From Otis tarda (taxonomy: Eukaryota > Chordata > Aves > Otidiformes > Otididae), in contig CM048552.1 in NCBI GenBank assembly GCA_026413225.1, positions 143,543,053 to 143,607,052 of the forward strand: a DNA stretch of 64,000 nucleotides, written 5' to 3'. Each line of letters opens with the position of its first letter. Position 1 is the stretch's first letter. The notes under the pieces were generated by a model. The model had not been told where the DNA came from, did no database searches, and worked only from the letters and a program-made list of their open reading frames with translations. A program made the position numbers and the translations under genes. Below are positions 26,765-49,800 of this stretch, piece by piece.

Positions 26765-27266
26765 CTATTTGAACAGGCTTTACAAAGCTGCACTGTAGCA
26801 CTATGTCTAGATTACCAACATTGCCAAAACACAGGCAGTAGCTCCATGTGGAAGACACAACCCTGCCTTTTCAAGTAGGATGGACCATTTTGTTGCATCC
26901 CTTAGTGACAACAGTTTCTTCCTTTTTATCCTTCCTTCCTCGGGATTTGTGTTGTCTTTTATCATACTCTGCACAAGCAGCTTCTTCATTTTTGCTAGAC
27001 TTGGAAACAAAACCGGAGAAGCAATCTTGGCTTTACCCCACAGGATGCCCATGACAAAGCTACTCCTCATCACGTTACCTGCTGTGTTCTTTCTCAGCTG
27101 AACCAACCCCGTCCCTCACTCTGCCACTCCCTACAACTTCTAGGCCACTGAAAGCAAATAGAGAAAATTTAGGTCTATTGTATTCCTTAAGGTAACATTC
27201 TATTCCCCAATTTAAAACCAGTCTAGTATTTATAACGTGAACTTTGCCTTTGTGAAGTAGTTTGCA

Positions 27267-27310
27267 CATATATATATATTTATATGTACATATATATACA
27301 CACACACACC
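27267..27310. repeat. (TA)n/(CA)n microsatellite
   Basis: Alternating TATATATA, TATATGTACATATATATA and CACACACACAC make a compound purine-pyrimidine tract next to a local duplication. Confidence 0.8.
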
Positions 27311-27440
27311 ACTGAGCAATATGCAATTACCTATGTAATTACACAGTAGGAACTTCTGAAGTAGTTGTTTTCATTATATATATACACCCACACCCACTAA
27401 GCAATATGCAGTTACTACCTAGGTAATTACACAGTAGGAG
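27311..27440. repeat. local direct duplication with microsatellite spacer
   Basis: ACTGAGCAATATGCAATTAC plus CTATGTAATTACACAGTAGG (27311-27350) recurs with small changes at 27396-27439 (ACTAAGCAATATGCAGTTAC then TACCTAGGTAATTACACAGTAGG). Each copy is preceded by TATATATACACAC-like sequence, suggesting duplication of a roughly 85-bp unit. Confidence 0.75.
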
Positions 27441-29286
27441 GCTGGTTTTTCTGTGTTTTACAAGATGCCAAAATAGTGAAGTTTTTGAAAAAGTTCAACA
27501 GCTGGTGAAAAGGGTTCCTCAAATGGATTAAAAAAAAATTAACAACTGTACCGCATAAACCAGTCAGGTATAAACAGGAGCATCTAAGTACCAATATCTA
27601 AGAGAGTTCAAAGTTTACAGGAGCTGAAATTAATGTGCCTGTGATCATGCCAAATTTTGGAAACATGTACACATTAGTATTCCTGAGTTGAACAGTAATG
27701 ATGCCTGAAGCGAGTTAATTTAGTCTTCTCCTTCCACTCTGCTCTCCTCTCTTCAAAAACACCTGTCAACCAATCTAGACCAATACCAAAGAGAATGAAC
27801 ACCTGAAAATATTACCTGGACTCCTTTAAGTGTTACAGACTCTTCATGGGATGTCAGTGATTATCTGTCAATCATCCTCCTCATATTTCTTCAACTGCTA
27901 GTTCCACTTAACACGCTGTCATCTCTTCATACAAAATAAGAATTTTTTTTAAGTGCTCTCAATTTGGCACAAATCATTAAGTCTTTACTTCAAAGCAGGG
28001 GTTGTGCTCAGTAACAGAAAATACTCAAAGCATCTTTGAAAAATTTACAACAGCATGGGATTTCAGGCGTGTTTGTGGTGTATCTAGAAAGAAATCCAAG
28101 TACCAGAACGGTGGCAACCTGCCAAACCTAACCCGTTCTCGTAGAGTAACTCAGCAGCGTGGTCTGTCTGGGTGCTCAGTGAATTGCACAGGAGAGGTCA
28201 GCTAGTGTAGATACTTCGCAAGGCTATGAACAGGGTTTTTCAGGGCTCAGTATCTACTGCGTGCATAACCATAAGGTTTAAAAGGACGAAGAGCAGTAAC
28301 GCCACCTGCACAACCTCGGGAAACCTTACCGGGTTAGCAGGTATTCTGGCTCGGGTTGCATACTGACTCACTCTCGTGCGGTAATTTCCAACCGCGTACA
28401 AGCAGTGAAGGGGTTGCGATGAAAGCCATCATGCACCAGCTGCTGAGAGGTGCTCGCTTGTACTTGGTCCCTGGGCAGAACGGTGCCTGCTGGCAGAGCT
28501 TTACAGCATCCCATTAGGGAGGTGGATCCGGTGAGGTCTGTACCTGGCAGAAAATTGATTAGGGAATCAGGCAGCTGTAACAGGGTCTCTGGTGGCCACG
28601 TCCCTGCTGTATTTAACAAAGACCACTAAGTGGAGCAAAGAAGCTATGTCTGCGAGTCTACTCATGCAACAGTTGCACTGTCCCATACAAGGGACTTAAG
28701 GGACTCTGCTTAAGACTTGAGCTCTTAGAACAAACCTCAGAAAAATCAATGGGACTTTTTCTTTTTCTTTTTTTTTTTTTTTTTTTTTTTTGCATTGTGG
28801 GATTTTGGTCTTTAACACTCTTCCCATACCTGATGGTGAGATCCATACACTCAGGATTGGTTATGTCCCTGACTTTCAACGATAATGGTGGCATAAAACA
28901 CACACTTGCTTTTACCACAATGCTGCCTTAGAGGCCTAACTCTAGAGATGCGCAAGAAGAGAATAGAGTGTTGAATTTTCCTGTTAAAAACCTGTTTTCA
29001 AAATACATACTTATCCTATTTCCTTAAAAATCAGAGATGCTGCATGTAGAAAGGAATGCCTCTAGCTTTCTGGTCTATCTTTGTTCATTGCACTAGTATC
29101 ATCAATATCTTTGAAAATAAAATTGCAGTGACCTCCATGTCAATCTTTTCCACCGTCTACAACATTTTATATTGGAGAGGAGCTCATTTCCTTGTTTAAC
29201 AAATAACTTTTAATTTTGACCAGTAGCGATACTGATGCATCCCCTAAAACACAAGCACAAAGACTGAAACAGTTCTTAATCATAAT

Positions 29287-29374
29287 TCCACAACTAAAAA
29301 AAAACCCAAACAAACCAACAACAACCCCCCTGTCCAAAACCCCAAACATGCCTGAAAGTCATGTATTTGCCAGT
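29287..29374. repeat. dispersed repeat, copy B
   Basis: Partner of the copy at 25.9 kb. The core 29336-29367 is 30/32 identical, and both are preceded by TCCACAA and an A-rich then C-rich stretch. The similarity stops shortly after CCAGT. Confidence 0.6.
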
Positions 29375-29974
29375 ACCTGATATGAGGAGCTAGGAATTTC
29401 AGATGAAGGATTAGATGGGCAGCCACTGTGATTTTCCAAGTGATTCTTTCTGCAGGAAGCTCTCGTGACAGTAAATTAGACTGGTGACCCAGCCTTCCTT
29501 ACAGCTGCTGCCACTGGATGCACACCCAACTGTGGAGTGGCATTATCGTGATAGAAAAGCTCTAGCAAGCAGCCAGTGGACAGCAGTGCCTGAACACAGC
29601 ACATGACAGCCCTTAAGACATGGTTTGAAGTGACTGACGCCCCAAGAAACACTTCTGCCAGAGAAGCGTTCATTTTACCTGTGAGCAAACTTCAGTGCAA
29701 TGAAGACATTAAGACTACAGCTTGCTGGTAGACACCACTATACGATGACTGAGCCCTTCATATGGCAGTTGATCTGTACACGTGCAAGAATCCGCTACTC
29801 AGTAAAAGCAAGGCTGGTGTTTTATGAAAGGGTAATGGAAACAGTTTGCATTTATGAGTTGGGATTATGAATTGGCTGTACATCAGTTAGATGTGCGGGA
29901 AACTTTATTTTTTCCCCTCCCTGTGTTAAAAAGACGAAGAGTCACGAAACAAGCGTTGAGCTAGAAATAAATCA

Positions 29975-29980
29975 TTTATT
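29975..29980 (-). terminator. NIPA1: candidate distal NIPA1 polyadenylation signal
   Basis: The + strand TTTATT is AATAAA on the minus strand, within a dense AT cluster. Sequence composition changes to the left of it, consistent with the end of the transcript near 29955. Confidence 0.5.
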
Positions 29981-32900
29981 TTAAAACAATACAGGTTAAT
30001 AAATAGATTAGTTATCAGAAAACTTAATAAATAGCCTTTTATAATTTACACAAGGCAAATACAACATGCCTATAACTATTTCTTAAAAAGCAAAGAGAGG
30101 AAGCTTGACTTGTAAGCCATTAACAAATCTATATATACATTATTTGGAAGCTAATAAAATAAACCATTTTTATGTGATCTGTAGTAACTATATTGCAATA
30201 GCATTGAAGCAACCAAACCTGACACTGTATGTTTGTTGCCATCCACCTTTTCCCCATATCCCATTATAACTCTTTTATACATTCCAGGAAATAAAAAAAA
30301 AAGTAAAAAAAAAAAAAAGTTCCACAGTTGAAAAAAGATTTAACTTAAAAATACTCCTTTTGTGTAATATTTTCCACTCTGCAGAGCAACTGTCGGGGGG
30401 GGGCAGGGAGAACCACAACAACAACAACAAAAATATTTGCAGCTTTTAAAAAAGATTTCTTAACCCATAACATTTCAACACTGCTGTCTGAAACACTTGG
30501 GCACTAGTAATAATAACTGTTGACATCATTGGTGCCTAACATGGTACACGGTAAAATTCGGCATCACTTAAGACCATACTCAGTAGCACCAAAGAATTAT
30601 TACAAAGACTAATCTCTAAAGAAAAGATAACAGGTCATGGATAAACCTTTGATAACATTTGATTTAACAGCAAAACTTCAGCAGTCACACCATCTCAAGA
30701 CAACTGAGGAAGATCTGTAGAATCCTTGATGTTTTGTATTTATGAAACGAGAAGGTGAGAGGGGTGTAACGTGCAAACAACAGCCCACCTTTAAGCACTC
30801 AATTTTTTAATAACCCCAAATATTTCTTCACATACAAACCCTCTATTTTTTAAATTAAAAAAAAGCAAGCTAAACCTCAGATTCTAGTATTTCAACAAAT
30901 AAAATCCAGTGTTTTCATTTTTCAGTGCTAGTGACTTCAGAAAAATACGTATGTTCAATATAAACTGAGATTACTGATAGGCAGCCTCACCTGTCAAACT
31001 GTGATATGACAGGTTCTTATTAATGTTAGTTGCAGCTGACTAATAAATAGGCTCTATTTACACATACAGAGTCCTGGAAAGTCAATACAGCAGATAACTT
31101 GTTTAGATATTTTTCTTTTTTACATAAGTATTTAAGATGTTACAAATTTTTTTTTTGTTCTTGTGGTTGTATCAAAAAGGTTTCTATTCTCCTACTGAAC
31201 ATTTGAGGGATTTTTGTTTTTGACAACTAATAAAGATCGTGACTGACACGTAAATCCTCCATACACTGAAGGGATAATGATCAAAGAGCTGTCTTCAAGT
31301 GAGTACCAAGTAAATATGTTTGACAAGTATAACAGAAGCCCGACATACAGTGTGGAACACCTTTCATATGGATTTGAATTTCATTCAAATGCATCCCACC
31401 ACTGTAATACGTCCACTTTCTGTATGCGTAGCCTCTCCCACTTGCTTTGGAATCAGAACTGAGGTGATCTGGCTGGTAGCTATCGATAAACATAATGCAA
31501 AGAGAACATGGAAAGGGCAGACCTGTGAGGGATACCGAAGCTCAGGAGACAACTATGCACATTTGCTCCCTGAGGTGATGGAACTCAGATATCTGTCTTA
31601 TTCAAAGTGCTTACTTGTCAAAGAGGTGGGAAAAAAAAATAAAGAGGGAATGGGTAAAATTCAACTTCAACGGTGCCTCCTTTTAAATCAGAGAGCAATG
31701 GGACTAAAAAAGGTAGGACATCTAGAATGAGGAGGGCGTAGGATGGAGGGGGGAAGAATCATACCAACAGCGACAACATAAAATGCTAATACATTTCTAA
31801 AGTTAGAACTGAACCAGATCCAGGTACAGCAGAACTCAAAAGAACACTGCTGCATACTGAACAAAGTAGCAAAAATAAAGGTTTCCATTATTTAGCATTC
31901 ATGGTGCAAAAGGCTGCAGATATTTATAAATGATGTGCAAGGCCACAGAATTTATTTCACCTTATATGCTGGCTTTTGACATCTCTGCTTTAAACAAGAA
32001 GGTTACCTAGACATCTCTAGAAAGCTCATCACAGATGAGGAGCAGCTGGGGAGAAGGGAAGAAACCTATGCAGACCTTCACCAGCTGTAAGGATGGTCAG
32101 AGGACCACAGAACACGGCTGCTACTTTACTCTTACTCTGCATAGGGGGTGCTTATCAAGTAAACTTGTGTGTACAGAGCAGAATATGGCAAAGTTTAGAC
32201 AGGACAGTCAAGTTATTCTGTATCTAATATTTCCTAATAATTTGCGTACGCACCTAACATACCAGGGTAGGCACTTTCTAAATAAATAGGAATGAATTTT
32301 ATAACAAAACAAGACAAACAAATATGGCCAAAGGAGGACTAAGATGAGACCATGATCATTTCCGTTTTAACCTAAAGATTTTCACAGAAGTCCTCAGAGA
32401 TTAAAGGCTAGTACAAAACCAACACACCACTCATGCACTCTGAATTTGAATTTTGAAAAGACAACATGACTGCTTCAAGAAACAGCTAACATTGTTTTAA
32501 AAAGTAGGTCTCTATAGGTCTGATAACCTATGTACAATTCCAGTTTCAAACAAAAAAAGGGAATTAATATGACAAAGCATAACTGTCTGCTGACAACCAA
32601 GATACCATCTTCCAATCAATAATGGACAGACGTTAGTTTCAACCAGCTTTCACAGTCGAATTCCCCTCATCTACAATTCTGAAACTTTCTAGAAACCATA
32701 CACAACATTTGAAAAATCCATGAAGACGGCCTTTTCTCTGCTAGCGCTATTTTATTTCACCAAGACACCTAGTTTCCGTGCTGGCCTATAACCATGTGCG
32801 TTTCTGCCAACTCAGATTCATTGTCCCCAGTTTGGCATTATAAAGCAAGCTTCCAAATAACACAGTGGGGCTCTTACTCTCTCAGAGCAGTCCCTTCAGA

Positions 32901-34554
32901 ATACTACATCTTTACAACTCACTGTTCACAATTATTGCTGCCATCAGAAGGGCTTATAACATTCCCTTTAAATGAAAATGGAGGCTGAGTTTTAAGGTAA
33001 CATTAATTCAGGTCAACAAAAAACAACATGAAAGTGGACAGTATTACTCTCCTTTAATCAAAGTCCACATTCCTGTCAGCCAGCCACAAAGCTACATTCA
33101 TACTTTCTTGATAAAGTGTTATGAACTTTTTCAAATGCTGTCTCAATCATGTTGGGTTTTTTGTTTGTTTCAGGAGATGTTTTGTACTAGAGATGTCGAG
33201 TTCCACTGTACCCTTCCTTTTTGTATTTAAATGGAACCCAACATTCATTACTTTTCAAGCTTTCCTTACAAGTTTTTCACTCCTGATGGTTTAACTACCA
33301 AATATAAGTACAACATGAAAATTAACTCTTTCTTTGACATAGCAATATTCTCTAAATGGTTTAAACTGAACAGTTCAGAATCATTCCCATCATAGCTTAA
33401 GCTATTTGGACTACTTGTCAAAGTATTATTGCTGAACTGTTCACACAGGTTTATAAATTACTGGATCTGAATGTATATCCCTGTTGGCTATCTGAAACTC
33501 AGCTCTCTGAATGCCTATGGCTTTTTCAGTCTTTAACCTCATTTTCCCACATTACAAGAGGATTGGACCATCTCTTTTTGAGCCGTGAGAAATCTCACAC
33601 TCTCCTCTCTCTTAAATTTCTTTTTCTGTGGTTGTTGCTTATCAGCTACTTCACAAAAGGGTTTCCTGTATTTAGTCACTTAACAGTCCTCCCATAGATT
33701 ACCTCTTCCCATTAGGACTATGGGTTTTTCAGAAGCTGTCAAGGCATCGAAGGGCTTCAGTTCAGGTTTGTAAATTCTTCCAAAAATGTGTGGCTTCTTC
33801 TGAATGCTTTACACGTTTAGAATTTGAATACAGTCCAATATTATAGACAGTGAAACTGAGTTATTAAACCAGTATAGGCCAACTGAAACAGATACATTCA
33901 CATTTATGCAGTATTTCTGGATTACAAAGGCACTGAAATAGTTCTGAGCTGCTTACAAATAAGCCACCATATAGGCAATGAGTCTGTGCATCATTTCCAC
34001 ATCCTCCAAAGTCTTTCTGTCTGCTCCAAATTAAAAAACCTCAGATGAATGTGGTATGTCTTAATGCACATAAGTTACAAAGAAAAATGCATACCTGGAC
34101 ACTACCATCAGCTGATAAGTAATTAGTGAAAGATTTTTAAGGGTCCACTGCTCTGTATAAAGAATTCAATTTAAAACTCCCCAGCGTCTTCACCGTATGG
34201 CAGACCATGCTGCCGAGACAGTCACTAAAAAGGACAAATCTGCAGTCCACGGGTCAACCAACATTTGTCTTAGAATTCACAGCCTTGACGGTGAACACAT
34301 TGCTATATTGAGATTAACAAATTGTTCCACTCACTTTTTCCCCCCATATTTTAATCACTCATGAAAGGTATCAGATTGATTGCATTAGAAACTGATGTTC
34401 TCTGCCCACAGAAACGGTACCTCAGAAGCCACAATACAAGCTTTCACACACGTCTGTCAGAATATTCCCCAATCTTTTCTGATGGATTACCTTTTACAGT
34501 AAGGAAATACATCAGTCTCTATGCTGAATCAATCACTGGTTTCAGTTAAGGTCA

Positions 34555-34560
34555 TTTATT
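34555..34560 (-). terminator. NIPA1: candidate proximal NIPA1 polyadenylation signal
   Basis: AATAAA on the minus strand, about 183 nt after the NIPA1 stop. It could make a short-3'UTR mRNA. Motif only. Confidence 0.35.
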
Positions 34561-34742
34561 GTGTTGACTGGGGTACATGGACAACTGTTCCTTTGAAACT
34601 GGATGGAGGCCTCCAATTCATTTCATGTAGGCCACCAACTCATCAGAGGGTAACCACCAACCTGAATCGTATTTGAATCAGTGACCTAGAAATGAAAGGC
34701 TCTCCTTTCCTGAACCATCCAGTTTCCCCTCAAAAAAATATT

Positions 34743-45805
<11,063 letters not shown>

Positions 45806-46021
45806 CGCCCCGCCGACGGCTGCTGGCACGGCGGCGGCCCGGGCCCAGCGCACCCGGCAGCGCCTCTGCCCCCGGGACGGGACCCGCCCTGCGCCGCCCT
45901 GCGCTGCGCTGCGCCGCGCTGCGCGCCCCGCCCCACCCCGCCCCTCCGGGGGCGGCTCCGGGCGGGCACCGGCGGTAGCCGCGGCTCTTGGCGCCTGTCC
46001 CGCACGGGGACGGCAGCAGGA

Positions 46022-46029
46022 TGACGTCA
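46022..46029. promoter_or_regulatory. palindromic CRE (TGACGTCA)
   Basis: A full consensus cAMP response element, 217 bp upstream of the NIPA1 start ATG. A second near-match, TGACGTCT, lies 49 bp further at 46071-46078. Position and spacing fit a CREB/ATF-responsive CpG-island promoter; activity is inferred. Confidence 0.55.
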
Positions 46030-46070
46030 TAGCCATGGCACTTCTCTCCCACCATCCCAAGCCGCCGCTC

Positions 46071-46078
46071 TGACGTCT
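46071..46078. promoter_or_regulatory. CRE-like site (TGACGTCT)
   Basis: It has one mismatch to the palindromic CRE and lies 49 bp from it on the side away from NIPA1. Confidence 0.4.
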
Positions 46079-46218
46079 GGCACTGCGGGGGGAGAGAGGC
46101 GGCAAGGGGCAGAGAGCGTTTTGGGGCGCGGGTGTGTGTGGGGGGTCCCTGGCGTGGGAATATACGGAGCAGAAGCGGCCGTCCGCGCCGGAGCGGCCGT
46201 GGGTGGGGGGGGCGCGGA

Positions 46219-46515
46219 AGGATGGACAGTGGGATGCGGGAGGACAGAGGGATGCAGCGAGGCAGAAGGATGCGGGAAGGCAGAAGGATGCGGGAAGGCA
46301 GAGGGATGCGGGGGGATGCGCATGGAGATGCGGGAGGACAGAGGGATGCTGGAGGACGCACAGATCGATGCGGGAGGATGTGTAGAGGGATTCGGGAGGA
46401 GAGAGGGATGCAGCAGGGCAGAGGGATGCGGAAGGATGTGCAGAGGGGTTCAAGAGGACAGGGGGATGCGGGAAGATGGGCAGGGATGTGGGAAGATGTG
46501 CAGAAGGACGTGGTT
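46219..46515. repeat. G-rich 18-bp minisatellite upstream of NIPA1
   Basis: The unit GGATGCGGGAGGACAGAG recurs. Copies start at 46232, 46250, 46268, 46286 and 46304 with exact 18-bp spacing, then continue in diverged and length-changed form to about 46.5 kb. Since 18 is a multiple of three, it yields open, repetitive reading frames on both strands that need not be coding. Confidence 0.9.
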
Positions 46516-46780
46516 TGTGGGAGAACAGAGGAAGCCCTGCTGGACCAGGGTTTCTGGTGTGGGAGCAGCACTGCTGTCTAGCGTTCTCGCTTTCCCTTGG
46601 GGTTTTAAAATTTTTTTAAAATTAAAAAAAATGTCGGCTGCCTGGTCCACCCTGCCACTGGCTGGGTCAATGTGCCAGGCAGAACTGGAGAATCAGCAAG
46701 TGAACGTGTGGCCCCACTGCCAGGGGTCATGCAGATTGCCGGAAAACTGAGGGATCCTTAATCACTCTGGTGTCATCCGG

Positions 46781-46810
46781 CAGTAAATCCCAGTAAATCC
46801 CAGTAAAAAT
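46781..46810. repeat. 10-bp tandem repeat
   Basis: CAGTAAATCC occurs twice in tandem, followed by the imperfect third copy CAGTAAAAAT. Confidence 0.85.
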
Positions 46811-49800
46811 CTGCATGTATTTCCAGGAAAAGGTTCACTCTTTCTTAGTGGCATGGGGCAAGGCCAACTGCTCAAAATCACGAGTCTCCCAGCCTCTCTC
46901 AACTATAATTCAGCAGCTTTCAGGTTCTAGGAGGGCAGAACATAAGTCATCCCACCCTCATGGAGAAGGGCTGGATGTCCCTCTGTCACCAATACCCCTG
47001 GGCCATCGTGGGACCACGGGGTCTTTTTTTAAGAGAATTTAGTCTGAGCTGAAAAGCAATCTTCCTTGCTACGCAGAAATATTTTGTACCACATATTTCA
47101 TTGCAGTTCTTGCCATTCCCAGACAGGTGTTGAAATCCATCCATAGATGGATTACGGTGGCAATATCCATCAAAGGAAATGGGATACGGTATCTTAGTTT
47201 AGTGTAAACGAAAATGGATGTTTTTGTAATTCATAACTATTGGGCATACTCCTTAGCATAAATTCTAACATTTCCAGGAAATATGAGTTTAGAGGAGAGG
47301 CAAACTCCTGAAAATGTGTCTCTCGTCAGCATATTTATCTGTTTGCCTATACTGTCTGAGGCAGCTCAGAAGGTACAGGGAGGCTGCAATATGCTTTTGT
47401 TTGGGTGTACCAGCAAGAAGAGATAATACTTATTGCAGTATTGCCCATATTTTCACCTAAGGTGCCTCACCAGGTCGTTGTATAAATATTTAATGCTATG
47501 GAAGGGAGGATCCATCCTTGTGAGACTCACAAGACCTGCAAAATGAGAACACAGGAGGTGGAAGAACAGTTATCCATAGCAACCCTGGGAAACAAAGATA
47601 GAGGTGAAGAGAAACACAGGCTAATTATAAATATCCATTTCTGATCTATATACAGCCTAGTAACATGTACAGTGCAATTTATTGCAGGAAATAATTTATG
47701 CTTGCACAGTGGAAAAATGATATATATTTACAGCCTTCGCAACTCATTATCAAGGAAGTTTTTCAACAAAGCTCAAACCTGAGCAATTTTTGTACTCAAG
47801 ATCTCTCTCTGGTGTGGTCGAACCAAGACACAAAAAGGTACCAGAGATCTCAAGAAAACAGTTCATTTCTCTCTAGCCATGTAATTTTAATCTCCTAATT
47901 GTAAAATTTACATATGCCTTCCTAAAGTATGTATTTGGATAGCTAATTCTAAATACACTTAATCTGCCTTATTCAGTTGGTTACTGTTACACTTGCCATA
48001 TAACAGTTGTAGTGTTCTTAAGGATTAATCATAGGCTAAAGTAATAAGCACAGTGCTGATAAATATTAATCTGCAAATATTTTGAAAAACAGAGCCTGAC
48101 TTCACTAATGTCTTATAAGAGCACCTGATGCAAAAAGAAAAAAAAAATCTGCATCATCTAGTTTACAAACATTTTGGACCGAAACATAAAGGTACCTCAA
48201 AGATCACAGCTGTTAGCATTACTTGAATGGAAATAAGATGACCTTCCTCAAACCATTACACATATCCAGTATATAAACTCCTAAGGTCCATCTGGTCATC
48301 TGAGACTGAGTTCTGTTGTGATAGCATCGTTCCTCCTGCCAAAGTTGTGTCATCATGTTTGCAGTATTGCAAAACAACATGTTTTGGGTTAGTTTGGCTT
48401 GTACGTCGCAATACTGCCACATTACTGACGTCACAGCGGTCTGACATGTCATGAACACACAAAATTGCATAGGAGGAACCTCAGATTGATGTGGCTTTTC
48501 CTCCAACAAACTCTGCTTGTCTCCATCAGTCTTATCCAACTCCAATCTAAGCACTCATAGTACTTCTAGTTCCACACTTGTTGGCCACTTATTGCTTAAT
48601 TCAAGCAGTATGTGAGAGCTGATGTAAAAAGCGTACAGGTTGCTCTACAGAAGTAGGTAACTATTCTGGCAGGGTATGGGTGTTCAGGATCAGTTGAGAG
48701 TTATGAGCAGTCTTTAAAGGACTTCTCTAGTTAAGTCTCTTGGAAGCGAGTGAGGAAAGTTAGGAGAGCTTCCATCTTTTTTTTTTTTTTTTTTTTTCTC
48801 AGAGGTGATAGATCTTTTCTGGTTAGAATGGGTTTTTCCCTGATCTGAAGGGGAAGAAAAATGCTTGTGCCTGATCTAAAGGAATGTATTGTTTCCTCTG
48901 TAATGTCTTGGATTCCTCTGTTATGTTTGGCTTATGCACTGTTTATTTGTTTTTTTTTTTTTTAATTAAAGCAATTTTTGGAGTGTTTTATCTAGGCTAG
49001 TGGAGAATCAGATCAGAATGAGAACACAGTAGCTGTGCCCAGAAGATAATCTGAAGCTCCTTATAAAATTGCTGGGAGAGCAGGGTGGAAGTTTATCAAC
49101 ACCTCTATCAGACCCCGAGGCAACAGCAGTAATTCTGCTTGGCAGAAGCACTACGGAGATCCACTTTGCCAGCAATTGAAGCAGTAGGAACTGAGACTGC
49201 AAAGAAAACAACAAGAAGACTGTGGCAATCCTAACCTTGCTCTTGAGAGCAAAAGAGCACAGTAAATGGCAGTTATTGTAATGGTCCACTGAACCTAGGC
49301 CTGAAGATGACCTAAAAATCCTTTCTAAGGAGTTTTGAGCAGTTGCCTGGAGTATAAAAGTGAATTTGGTGTAAGTGGGCCATCACTGGTATGAGTGGGT
49401 CCTGCCTTGGCAAGGAAGTGACTTGAATCTTGATTGTAATCCAGCTCTTGATTTGCTATGAGCATCCATACCTGTGGATGGGAGAATGAATGGAGACCGG
49501 CTGAAAGGTACGGCACTGCACCGACAGGTCCTGTCAGTATTTTCGCTCTCTACTCCATTAATAAGGACTCCATTGAACTGGACCGAAGAAGACAGTGCAC
49601 AGTCTGTTGGCCCAGGTTTGGATCTTTAAAGTGCATACTGGACTTTATGAAATGAAAGCGTGGCACTGAACTCTACTGCACAGTCAACAGCGGCCACAAG
49701 ACTCCTGAAAACATCCTCTGGACCTAGAACTAAAAAAAAATCAGGCTAAGCCTTGATGTCTGAAATCAAATGACTGAAACTGCAAAAAAATGCTGCCTTA

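Larger units (their letters stand above)
25866..29950. other. NIPA2-NIPA1 intergenic region
   Basis: This lies between the NIPA2 promoter and the predicted NIPA1 3' end. It holds the two-copy dispersed repeat, a CR1 element, a duplicated 41-45-bp block with TA/CA microsatellites (27.27-27.44 kb) and a long T-run (about 28768-28792). No convincing coding region was seen. Confidence 0.65.
29955..34742 (-). other. NIPA1: probable long NIPA1 3'UTR
   Basis: About 4.8 kb of AT-rich sequence without splice-like exons between the NIPA1 stop and a good AATAAA on the minus strand near 29980. Human NIPA1 also has a multi-kilobase 3'UTR. The region contains an AAC repeat (30416-30431), a G-run (30393-30400) and A-runs. 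A proximal AATAAA (34560-34555) could give a short form. The + strand frame at 31320-31730 is taken as chance. Confidence 0.55.

Noticed and set aside
31320..31730. 136-codon + strand frame in the NIPA1 3'UTR region
   Set aside because: It is antisense to the probable 3'UTR, without domain resemblance or splice context, and overlaps shorter frames in other phases. Chance is the simplest reading.
48777..48797. T-run considered as the tail of a processed pseudogene on the minus strand
   Set aside because: No gene-like sequence or target-site duplication is visible next to it. Simple homopolymers are common throughout the window.
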